Below are positions 57,916-64,000 of a DNA stretch of 64,000 bases, one piece after another (within the stretch, counting starts at the first letter, position 1; each line of letters starts with the position of its first letter). The notes below the pieces were generated by a model that was not told the DNA's origin, ran no database searches, and saw only the letters and a program-made list of their open reading frames with translations. Origin of the DNA: Thermoplasmata archaeon (GTDB lineage: Archaea > Thermoplasmatota > Thermoplasmata > Lutacidiplasmatales > UBA184). The translations under genes and the position numbers were made by a program. The DNA lies in contig JAKIWG010000006.1 in assembly GCA_022750155.1 (NCBI GenBank), positions 1-64,000 of the forward strand, in the 5' to 3' direction.

Positions 57916-59400
57916 CTACACGTCGAGGTAGCGGTAGAACTCGTACGGGTGCGGCCGCAGGTTGAGCTGGAGCTGCTCCTCCCGCTTCATCTCGTGCCAG
58001 ATGTCGAGGACCGAGCTCCCGAAGACGGGTCGCAGGAACGCGTCGTCCGACGAGAGGCACTCGAGCGCCTCCCCGAGCGACCCGGGGAGCTCCCGGATCC
58101 CCAACTCCTTGCGGCGCGCCGGGGCGAGCTTGTAGATGTCCATGTCGACTGGCGCCGGTGGCTCGAGCTTCCGCCGGATCCCGTCGAGACCGGCGAGGGC
58201 CAGGGCGGCCTCGGTCAGGTAGATGTTCGCCGCGGAGTCCGGCGTCCGATACTCGACCCGCTTGGCGGCCGGTCTCCCGCGGTGGTAGAACGGGATGCGG
58301 ACGTTCGCCGACCGGTTCGACCGGCTCCAGGCAATGAACACGGGGGCCTCGTAGCCCGGGACCAGACGTCGGTAGGAGTTCGTCGTCGGGTTGGTGATCG
58401 CGCAGAGCGCCCGCGAGTGCTCGAGCAGCCCGCCGACGTAGTATCGGCACGTCTGGCTGACCTCGGCGTACGGGTCCTGCGCGTCGAAGAACGTGTTCTG
58501 GCCGGCGCTCCAGAGCGACTGGTTCATGTGCATGCCGATCCCGTTGTCGCCGAAGATCGGCTTCGGCATGAACGAGGCGACCTTGCCGTGCTGGTGGGCC
58601 ACGTTCTTGATCACGTAATGGACGTCTTGGACGTGGTCGGCGGCCGGCAGCATGTCGTCGAACCGGATGTTGATCTCGCCCTGCCCCGCCGTCGCCACCT
58701 CGTGGTGGTGGGCATCCATCGTGATGTGGAAGCTGTCGGCGAGGATGTTGCAGATCTCGCTCCGCATCCCCTCGAGCGCGTCGTGGGGCGCGGCCCGATG
58801 GTATCCCTCTTTGAAACGGATCGACCCGTGGCCGTCGGCCGTCTGCCACGGCGCTTCCGAGCTGTCGATGGCGTAGCCGGCGCCCCCCCAGGCGTCGCGG
58901 ACCGCGTGGGCTGAGGGGAGCAGCCGGACCGAATCGAATACGAAGAACTCGACCTCCGGCCCCCAGTACGACCGGTCGTAGCCGTGCTGGGCCAGCACTT
59001 CTCCCGCGCGGCGGGCGATCCCCCGCGGGTCGTGGGAGTATGCCTCCTTGCTCGCGCCCACCAGGATGTCGCAAATGAAGCGGGCCGTACCCCCGTGCTC
59101 CGACTGCCACGGTACCACTCCGAACGTCGAGGAGTCCGGCACGAGGATCATGTCGGACTCGAAGATCTCCCGGAATCCGCGGACCGAGGAGCCATCCAGC
59201 TTGGGGACTCCGGAGACGAACGACTCGGGCTCGAGGGTATCGGACGGGATGTGGATGTGGTTGAACCCGCCCAGGAGGTCGGTGTAGAACAGCTCGGTCC
59301 ATCGGAGCTTTTGGGCCCGGACCTGATCGAGCACCTCCGCACCGCGTGCGAGCCGGTCGTCCTGCTCCATGGTCCCACTGCGTCCGGTTGCCTGTGCCAT
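57916..59400 (-). CDS. glnA: glutamine synthetase, type I
   Basis: Makes glutamine from glutamate, ammonia and ATP in the cytosol; the main ammonia-assimilating enzyme. The 494-residue protein has the GSI order: beta-grasp N-domain (LRWTELFYTDLLGGFNHIHI), metal-binding YWGPEVEFFVFD, the HHE block TMDAHHHEVATAGQGEINIR, ATP-binding GHxH-like stretch GKVASFMPKPIFGDNGIGMH, and the glutamate loop NPTTNSYRRLVPGYEAPVFI with SRSNRSANVRIP. No adenylylation loop tyrosine motif is seen, fitting the GSI-alpha type of archaea. The ATG at residue 11 (MEQDDRLARG) is an alternative start. The divergent Lrp/AsnC gene is its likely regulator. Confidence 0.95.
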   Translation of the reverse strand: MAQATGRSGTMEQDDRLARGAEVLDQVRAQKLRWTELFYTDLLGGFNHIHIPSDTLEPESFVSGVPKLDGSSVRGFREIFESDMILVPDSSTFGVVPWQSEHGGTARFICDILVGASKEAYSHDPRGIARRAGEVLAQHGYDRSYWGPEVEFFVFDSVRLLPSAHAVRDAWGGAGYAIDSSEAPWQTADGHGSIRFKEGYHRAAPHDALEGMRSEICNILADSFHITMDAHHHEVATAGQGEINIRFDDMLPAADHVQDVHYVIKNVAHQHGKVASFMPKPIFGDNGIGMHMNQSLWSAGQNTFFDAQDPYAEVSQTCRYYVGGLLEHSRALCAITNPTTNSYRRLVPGYEAPVFIAWSRSNRSANVRIPFYHRGRPAAKRVEYRTPDSAANIYLTEAALALAGLDGIRRKLEPPAPVDMDIYKLAPARRKELGIRELPGSLGEALECLSSDDAFLRPVFGSSVLDIWHEMKREEQLQLNLRPHPYEFYRYLDV

Positions 59401-59473
59401 GACGTCCCCGGCCTCCCGACGAGGTCCCTCTACTTCAATGCGACCCCGGCGAGATTGGACACACGTCCATCTA

Positions 59474-59515
59474 TTGGGTAGAAAACGTTAATTTCATCCG
59501 ACATGTTATTCCGCT
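59474..59515. promoter_or_regulatory. AT-rich control region between glnA and the Lrp/AsnC gene
   Basis: GTAGAAAACGTTAATTTCAT then CCGACATGTTATTCC is the most AT-rich stretch nearby. It contains the imperfect palindrome GAAAACGTTAATTTC (half sites GAAA and TTTC). CGTTAATTTC lies about 26 nt before the GTG of the Lrp/AsnC gene and can act as its TATA box, so a protein bound here would repress its own gene and could act on glnA. Confidence 0.5.
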
Positions 59516-60010
59516 GTGAGACGAACGTCCATCCTCGACGGGCTCGACCGGGCGATCCTGACGGAACTGAACATCGATGCCCGGCGCAGCCACCGTGAGA
59601 TCGCCCATCGTCTGAAGGTCTCCCCCACGACCATCAGCAATCGCGTCGGGCGGCTCGAGCACGACGGGGTGATCAAGGGCTACATTCCGGTCCTCGACGA
59701 CGAGCTCGTCGGATGGGACCTTTCCGCCACGATCGGGATCCGCATCTCCAAGGGCAAGCTGCGGGAAGTGGAGGAGCGATTGGCGAAGGACCCGAGGGCC
59801 TACGCGATCTACGACGTCACCGGCGACTTCGACGCGCTCCTCATCGGCCGATTCCGGGACCGACGCGACCTCGACCGGTTCGTCAAGCACGCCCTGCAGG
59901 ACCCCCAGGTCGAACGCACGAACACCCAGGTCGTGCTCAATCGGGTGAAGGAGGACCGGCGCGTTCCGGTCTCGACCCGCCCGGACGAGCGTCCCCCCGG
60001 AAACGCCTAA
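59516..60010 (+). CDS. Lrp/AsnC-family transcriptional regulator
   Basis: A 164-residue regulator starting at GTG (VRRTSILDGLDRAILTELNI). The N-terminal helix-turn-helix is DARRSHREIAHRLKVSPTTI with SNRVGRLEHDGVIKGYIPVL, and the C-terminal RAM/ligand domain follows (LSATIGIRISKGKLREVEER; YAIYDVTGDFDALLIGRF). Lrp-type proteins form octamers and sense amino acids; glutamine or another nitrogen signal is likely here because it is divergent from glnA. Its own TATA box lies within the palindromic AT-rich region, implying autoregulation. The C-terminal 20 residues are basic and unconserved. Confidence 0.92.
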   Translation: MRRTSILDGLDRAILTELNIDARRSHREIAHRLKVSPTTISNRVGRLEHDGVIKGYIPVLDDELVGWDLSATIGIRISKGKLREVEERLAKDPRAYAIYDVTGDFDALLIGRFRDRRDLDRFVKHALQDPQVERTNTQVVLNRVKEDRRVPVSTRPDERPPGNA

Positions 60011-60047
60011 GAGCTCCGGGCCTCGTGTCCGGAGTGGGGGGAGGGCG

Positions 60048-60863
60048 ATGAGCTGGGGATTGCAGAACCGCCTGTCCCGGATGTTTCCGACCCGTTCGGG
60101 TCACACCGTGATGCTGGCGGTCGACCACGGCTATTTCATGGGACCGACCCGCCGGCTCGAGAATGCGCGCGCCACGATCACCCCCCTCGCGCCGTACGCC
60201 GACGCCCTCGCGCTCACGCGCGGGATCCTCCGGACGAGCGTGCCGAGCGATTGCCCCACTCCGATCGTCCTTCGGGTGAGCGGCGGGGCGACGATCCTCC
60301 AGGAGGACCTCTCCGATGAGACGATCACGACGCCGATCGCTGAGGCCGTCCGCCTGAACTCGAGCGCCGTCGCGCTCTCGGTGTTCGTCGGGTCCCCTCA
60401 CGAGCACCAGACCCTCGCCTCCCTCGCGGACCTCGTCTCCGACGGGGAGGAGGCGGGCATGCCGGTGATGGCCATCACGGCCGTAGGCAAGGAGCTCGAC
60501 AAGCGGGACGCCCGCTACCTCTCCCTCGCCTGCCGAGTGTCGGCCGAGCTCGGTGCCCATCTGGTCAAGACGTACTACTGCGACGGGTTCGAGAAGGTGG
60601 TCGAATCCTGTCCTGTGCCGCTGGTCGTCGCGGGGGGCCCGAAGATGGAGAACGACCGGCAGGCGCTGGAGCTCGCGCACAGCGCGATTTCGCTCGGCGC
60701 GAAGGGGATCGACATGGGCCGAAACATCTGGCAATCGGACCATCCCGTCGCGATGCTCAAGGCGCTCCGCGCCGTCGTCCACGACCAGGCCACCGTGGAC
60801 GAGGCGCTCGACGTCCTGAACGGCGAGAAAGACCGCCACGTGCCCCATCCGCTGGCGACCTGA
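60048..60863 (+). CDS. FbaB/LsrF-like class I aldolase family protein
   Basis: A 271-residue TIM-barrel protein of the DeoC/FbaB superfamily, nearest in look to archaeal LsrF-like proteins (3-hydroxy-5-phosphonooxypentane-2,4-dione thiolase). It shows TVMLAVDHGYFMGPTRRLEN at the first strand, the Schiff-base lysine in LGAHLVKTYYCDGFEKVV, VPLVVAGGPKME, and the phosphate-binding end GAKGIDMGRNIWQ. Substrate could be a sugar phosphate or an aromatic-pathway precursor (ADH synthase is in the same superfamily). Archaea often carry this gene without other lsr genes, as here. It follows the Lrp/AsnC gene by 37 bp and may be part of the same transcript. Confidence 0.85.
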   Translation: MSWGLQNRLSRMFPTRSGHTVMLAVDHGYFMGPTRRLENARATITPLAPYADALALTRGILRTSVPSDCPTPIVLRVSGGATILQEDLSDETITTPIAEAVRLNSSAVALSVFVGSPHEHQTLASLADLVSDGEEAGMPVMAITAVGKELDKRDARYLSLACRVSAELGAHLVKTYYCDGFEKVVESCPVPLVVAGGPKMENDRQALELAHSAISLGAKGIDMGRNIWQSDHPVAMLKALRAVVHDQATVDEALDVLNGEKDRHVPHPLAT

Positions 60864-60926
60864 GCCGTCGAGGGGATCGGCCGATTCGCAGACCTTATCC
60901 CCGCCGTCCGATACGAAGGCGGGCCT

Positions 60927-61011
60927 GCGGGGATTGCCAAGCTTGGTCAAAGGCGCCAGATTCAGGGTCTGGTCTCGTAGGAGTTCGTGGGTTCGAATCC
61001 CTCTCCCCGCA
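60927..61011 (+). tRNA. tRNA-Leu (anticodon CAG)
   Basis: An 85-nt class II tRNA: acceptor GCGGGGA pairs with TCCCCGC, discriminator A; anticodon stem CCAGA/TCTGG with loop TTCAGGG gives anticodon CAG (codon CUG, expected to be frequent at this GC). A long variable arm (TCTCGTAGGAGTTC) precedes the T-arm with GGTTCGAATCC. CCA is not encoded. CTTATC about 30 nt upstream is a possible promoter box. Confidence 0.93.
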
Positions 61012-61376
61012 CCCGAACTTCTTGGGATTGCGCCCTCGACACCTACGGCCGAGAGTCCCAATCCCGTCCTAGACGAACCCGGGGGGCGCCTCCGAATTCT
61101 CCGTACCCGACCCTGGTGGGAATGGTGGACGCATCGAATCGCAACGGGTTTCGACCCCGTGGAAACGCCGGGTCGGAGGGGCGGAGGATCCCGGCCCCCC
61201 TTCGGGCTCGTCCTCCGCTCCGCCCCCTGGAAGAGGAGTCCCGGGCGCGCGCTGACTTCAAGGATTCTCACCGCGATGCGCACTCGCGCATCGGCGTGCG
61301 CACTCGGCCCTCGGACGACTCCTCGCTCCGGGGGGGACCGAGCGATATATATCGGGAATCCGACGATTTCCCTACC
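61012..61376. other. 365-bp stretch between tRNA-Leu and the phosphoesterase gene
   Basis: No supported gene. It contains an inverted repeat CCGACCC/GGGTCGG about 60 bp apart and a CGGGTTTCGACCCCG stem-loop; a tRNA fold was tested by eye and fails. The right end holds the phosphoesterase TATA box. Confidence 0.4.
61344..61353 (+). promoter_or_regulatory. TATA box of the phosphoesterase gene
   Basis: GATATATATC, a perfect palindrome, lies 28 nt before the ATG at 61377 and is one of the strongest boxes in the window. Confidence 0.65.
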
Positions 61377-62450
61377 ATGCCCGCGCGAGGCCGCTCGGCC
61401 CCCCGACCGGCCGCCGCCGTCCCCGGCGCATGGCCGATCTCAAGCATCGTGATCGTCTTCCAGGAGAATCACACCTACGACAACTACTTCGGGACCTACC
61501 CGAGGGGCGACGGGACCTCCGGAAAGCCGATCGCCCTTCCCGCGGTCCCCGGGGGTCCTCCCAGCGTCACGCCGTTCCACGCGTCCAACCCTCCGTCGAG
61601 CGACCTCAACCACAGCTGGCCGACGGCCCACGCCGACTACGACGGCGGCAAGATGGACGGGTTCGTCTACGCGGAGCGGACCTCGGAGACGATGGGAGTC
61701 TACTACGGGAGCGACATCCCGCGGTACTTCGCCGCCGCCGACGAGTACGTGCTCTGCGACCGGTACTTCTCCTCCGTCATGAGCCAGAGCGCGCCCAACC
61801 ACCTCCACCTCCTGGCCGGGACCGCGGGTGGACTCCTCGACAACCACGTTCCGGCGACGTTGCCGTTTCCGCCCATCTTCGAGCAGCTGGACGCGAAGAA
61901 TGTCTCCTGGGGACTCTACAGCGACTACACGAACTGGTACACGAGCTTCGACTACGTCCAGCGGAACGCCCCGGCGCGGGCGCGAATTCGGTCGGCCGCG
62001 CAGTTCGAGAAGGACCTGGCGGGGGGAAGCCTCCCCCAGGTATCTTGGATCATGGGGGCCGGCCACAATGCCACGGAGCACCCCACCGAGGACATCACGG
62101 TCGGCGAAACGTTGGTCGCCGACCAGATCGTCAACCCGATCGGACGGAGCGGTTACTGGAAGGGCGTGGCGATCTTCATCACATGGGACGACTACGGCGG
62201 ACGCTACGACCACGTCGCCCCACCCGTCGTCGACCAGTGGGGCTACGGGTTCCGGGTCCCCTGCCTGGTCGTTTCCCCTTACGCCCGGCCCGCCTTCATC
62301 GACTCGACGGTCCACGACCACACGTCGATCCTCCGGTTCGTGGAGAACCAGTACGGATTGACCCCACTGAGCACGCGGGACCGGAACGCGGACGACATGA
62401 CCTCGGCGTTCGATTTCACCGTCCCGGGACGGCCGTTCGTGCCGATCTGA
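61377..62450 (+). CDS. phosphoesterase family protein (phospholipase C/acid phosphatase-like)
   Basis: A 357-residue member of the phosphoesterase family that includes bacterial phospholipases C and acid phosphatase AcpA. The catalytic opening [20 protein letters not shown] carries the E-N-x-x-x-D metal and nucleophile region. [20 protein letters not shown] and the late [20 protein letters not shown] with the metal-binding D/H residues are present, then [12 protein letters not shown]. Family members are usually exported, yet no clear signal peptide is visible after [14 protein letters not shown], so location is uncertain. Substrate may be phospholipid or another phosphate ester. Given the phosphate-linked genes near 40-49 kb, phosphate scavenging is a possibility. 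Confidence 0.88.
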   Translation: MPARGRSAPRPAAAVPGAWPISSIVIVFQENHTYDNYFGTYPRGDGTSGKPIALPAVPGGPPSVTPFHASNPPSSDLNHSWPTAHADYDGGKMDGFVYAERTSETMGVYYGSDIPRYFAAADEYVLCDRYFSSVMSQSAPNHLHLLAGTAGGLLDNHVPATLPFPPIFEQLDAKNVSWGLYSDYTNWYTSFDYVQRNAPARARIRSAAQFEKDLAGGSLPQVSWIMGAGHNATEHPTEDITVGETLVADQIVNPIGRSGYWKGVAIFITWDDYGGRYDHVAPPVVDQWGYGFRVPCLVVSPYARPAFIDSTVHDHTSILRFVENQYGLTPLSTRDRNADDMTSAFDFTVPGRPFVPI

Positions 62451-62587
62451 CCGTTAGGCAGGGCCCCCAGCGCCTGACCCGCGCCGTCCGTGCCCTCGCG
62501 ACCCTTGTGCGGGGCTCGAGGTTTCCACGTGGGAGCATGCCCTCGAGTGAGGGGTCGAGCAATCCACCGATCCGCGGCCCGTACTCC

Positions 62588-63418
62588 CTAGGCCGGCGGC
62601 GCGTAGACACACGCCGCGGCCGATGCCGGATGTGCCAGCGCCTCGGCCGGCTGGACGATCCCGTTCATGAAGTAGGCATATTGCACGGTGGTCGGGAACT
62701 GCGCGTCGCCGCCGATCCACGCATCGTTCGCGTCGAAGTAGTCCCGGTAGACCACGCCGAAGTTGGAGCACGGGTCGCCGACCTCCGGGTTCGAAGAATC
62801 CGCACGGGGGTCGACCACGAGTTCGGCGATCTCATGGGAGAGCGCGAGGGCGTAGACGTCCGCGGCGTCGTCCAACGTGAACCCGGACCCGCCCGCATTC
62901 ACGGTGAGGTACGGTAGACTGGCGAGGCTGTGGTACCCGAGTATCCCGAGCGTCCCTCGGGCGTCGGTGTTCAGCACACCGGTCGGGGGATTGAAGACGG
63001 CGAGCGCGTCGGTCGAAGGGACGGCGTTCCCCCTCGCGTACTGGTTCAGCCACCCTTGGAGGTCGGCGTCCCCATAGGTGTAGAATCCACTGGCGGCGTC
63101 CTTCGATCCCCCAAGCGGGGCCGAGAGGATCCCGAGATTCGGGTCGACGGCGACCTGGTTCGGACCGTACAGTCGGGCGTACGCGGAGGTGTGCGGCACG
63201 ATTCGGCGGGCGTACTCGACCGCCCGCGTGTAGTCTCCCGCGTTGACCGCGAAGGTCGACCCGTTTGGCGCCTGAAAGGTCAGCTGGACGAAATGGATCG
63301 TGCCCATGAACAGGGAGCCCACGGGGCTGGAGCGGACGCCGGCCATCGGCGCGCCGGCCCCGAGGCGTGCCCTGGCGGTCGACGTCTTGAGCGCGCGGGT
63401 GCCGCATCTTCGCTCCAT
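62588..63418 (-). CDS. putative metallopeptidase-like protein with HEIAE motif
   Basis: A 276-residue protein, start MERRCGTRALKTSTARARLG chosen because GGATTCAAAT lies 27 nt upstream. The main feature is YALALSHEIAELVVDPRADS followed by SSNPEVGDPCSNFG. The HExxE, DP and E-x-GD-x-C pattern is shared by a group of exported bacterial proteins annotated as putative metallopeptidases. FMGTIHFVQLTFQAPNG suggests a beta-rich start of the mature domain. A clear signal peptide is missing; two cysteines near the C-terminus could form a disulfide. It converges with the phosphoesterase gene. Activity is not established. Confidence 0.7.
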   Translation of the reverse strand: MERRCGTRALKTSTARARLGAGAPMAGVRSSPVGSLFMGTIHFVQLTFQAPNGSTFAVNAGDYTRAVEYARRIVPHTSAYARLYGPNQVAVDPNLGILSAPLGGSKDAASGFYTYGDADLQGWLNQYARGNAVPSTDALAVFNPPTGVLNTDARGTLGILGYHSLASLPYLTVNAGGSGFTLDDAADVYALALSHEIAELVVDPRADSSNPEVGDPCSNFGVVYRDYFDANDAWIGGDAQFPTTVQYAYFMNGIVQPAEALAHPASAAACVYAPPA

Positions 63419-63440
63419 ACTCCCCGAATCCGAACGCGGG

Positions 63441-63450
63441 ATTTGAATCC
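63441..63450 (-). promoter_or_regulatory. TATA-like box of the metallopeptidase-like gene
   Basis: The coding-strand sequence GGATTCAAAT lies about 27 nt before the ATG at 63418. Confidence 0.5.
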
Positions 63451-63845
63451 TCTCCGTGGAGATCCCGGATCCGTGGGCCCGGGGTCGGGACGTGCGATGC
63501 TCCGACGCCCCGCCACGACGTTTTCGGCTCGAGGAGGCCGGCCCCACGGTCGGCCGCGTCTCGGCTCCCAAACCCCATCCACTTCCCAGCGTGGCCATTG
63601 ACCGGGGGCACAGCTCGGATCAGGGCGCCGCACGCCCGCCCATGTCGAGTGGGTCCGGGGCTGGTCGGACCGGGGCGGCGCGGCGCGCCCTCCTCCTCAC
63701 CACGACGTGTCCCGAGCCCCATCGACCCACAGATCGAGCGGGGCGAAGTCGCCGAACGACGCGGCCACCAGACGGCGCCCGCGAGGGTCCCCGGTGACGG
63801 CGCGGTCTGCGTCAACCCCAAGAGGTCGGCCACGGTGCCCCACCG
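63451..63845. other. 395-bp stretch without a supported gene
   Basis: Frames are open on both strands for compositional reasons, but none shows a domain, helical periodicity or start signal. It separates divergent genes and should hold the promoter of the enoyl-CoA hydratase gene, for which no clear A/T box is seen. Confidence 0.4.
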
Positions 63846-64000
63846 ATGCCCGTCGGGTTCGAGATCGAGGGGCACGTGGCGTGGATCACCCTTAACCGGC
63901 CCGAAGCGCTGAACGCGATCGACCCGGAGTCCCACGCCGACCTTGTGGCCGCGTGGAAGCGATTCCGTCACGATGAGGCGCTCCGGGTCGCGGTCTTGAC
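63846..64000 (+). CDS. enoyl-CoA hydratase/isomerase (crotonase) family, N-terminal fragment
   Basis: The first 51 residues of a crotonase-fold protein, cut by the window end. MPVGFEIEGHVAWITLNRPE then ALNAIDPESHADLVAAWKRF is the standard N-terminus (xxITLNRPxxLNAI), with the first helix following and DEALRVAVLT leading to the strand before the oxyanion hole. Family members hydrate enoyl-CoA in fatty acid oxidation or catalyse related CoA reactions. The active-site glutamates lie beyond the window, so the precise reaction cannot be judged. Confidence 0.85.
   Translation, partial: MPVGFEIEGHVAWITLNRPEALNAIDPESHADLVAAWKRFRHDEALRVAVL

Noticed and set aside
56267-59302. 1011-codon - strand ORF suggesting a giant amidohydrolase fusion
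   Set aside because: The upstream half is an out-of-frame reading of glnA; the real amidohydrolase starts at 57823 behind a TATA-like box.
61107-61176. tRNA-like fold with CCGACCC/GGGTCGG ends and CGGGTTTCGACCCCG arm
   Set aside because: The arm is too far from the 3' acceptor strand, no anticodon arm forms, and the loop does not fit the TTCRANY pattern.
1-64000. CRISPR arrays, IS elements, rRNA genes
   Set aside because: No regularly spaced repeats, transposase signatures, terminal inverted repeats or rRNA sequence were found by reading.

Overview
The window reads as chromosomal DNA from a high-GC archaeon, most likely of the Thermoplasmatota. The evidence is an archaeal fibrillarin (flpA), class III type IV pilin signals, FlaJ/TadC-type pilus proteins, a PhoU protein with an AbrB-type N-terminus, a 3-hexulose-6-phosphate synthase/RraA fusion, a NosD-like protein with thermopsin-like modules, and many A/T-rich boxes 25-30 nt upstream of start codons, the usual layout of leaderless archaeal transcripts. 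The exact lineage is inference. Very high GC makes almost every gene cast long antisense and out-of-frame ORFs; these were dropped.

Layout. 0-9.3 kb: a partial gene, membrane proteins (two with C-terminal zinc ribbons), ribA, a pilin-like single-pass protein and a DUF885 metallopeptidase. 9.3-10.5 kb: a RidA protein and flpA. 10.5-17.1 kb: a tightly overlapping operon (PKD/Ig surface protein with cytosolic winged helix, VirB2-like small protein, VirB6/CedA-like membrane protein, PrgI-like protein fused to the first half of a VirB4 N-domain, small membrane protein, VirB4/HerA-type ATPase). It resembles archaeal Ced/Ted DNA-import or conjugation machinery and is the strongest candidate for a little-described system here. 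17.1-19.9 kb: an orphan DNA methyltransferase and the HPS-RraA fusion.

20-22.5 kb: a tRNA-Glu followed by two decayed copies of its 3' end. These bound an HdeD-like membrane gene and a VapBC toxin-antitoxin pair, which looks like tandem site-specific integration. 22.6-37 kb: small regulators, a degenerate SDR and a degenerate M29 peptidase homologue, kelch and beta-propeller surface proteins, and a PKD-TM-winged-helix regulator. 37-40 kb: a large NosD-like surface protein.

40-49.7 kb: a Tad/archaellum-like pilus locus (secretion ATPase, two FlaJ/TadC platform proteins, FlaH-like and ExeA-like ATPases, a conventional pilin). It is flanked by a PhoU-AbrB regulator and by a striking fusion of a type IV pilin N-terminus to a PstS-type phosphate-binding domain. 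Together they suggest a phosphate-linked surface 'bindosome'. 50-54.6 kb: secreted proteins and a second PKD module plus PKD-TM-winged-helix regulator. 54.7-64 kb: truA, an amidohydrolase, glnA with a divergent Lrp/AsnC regulator, an FbaB/LsrF-like aldolase, tRNA-Leu(CAG), a phosphoesterase, a putative metallopeptidase and the start of an enoyl-CoA hydratase.

No rRNA, CRISPR array, transposase or integrase gene was seen.
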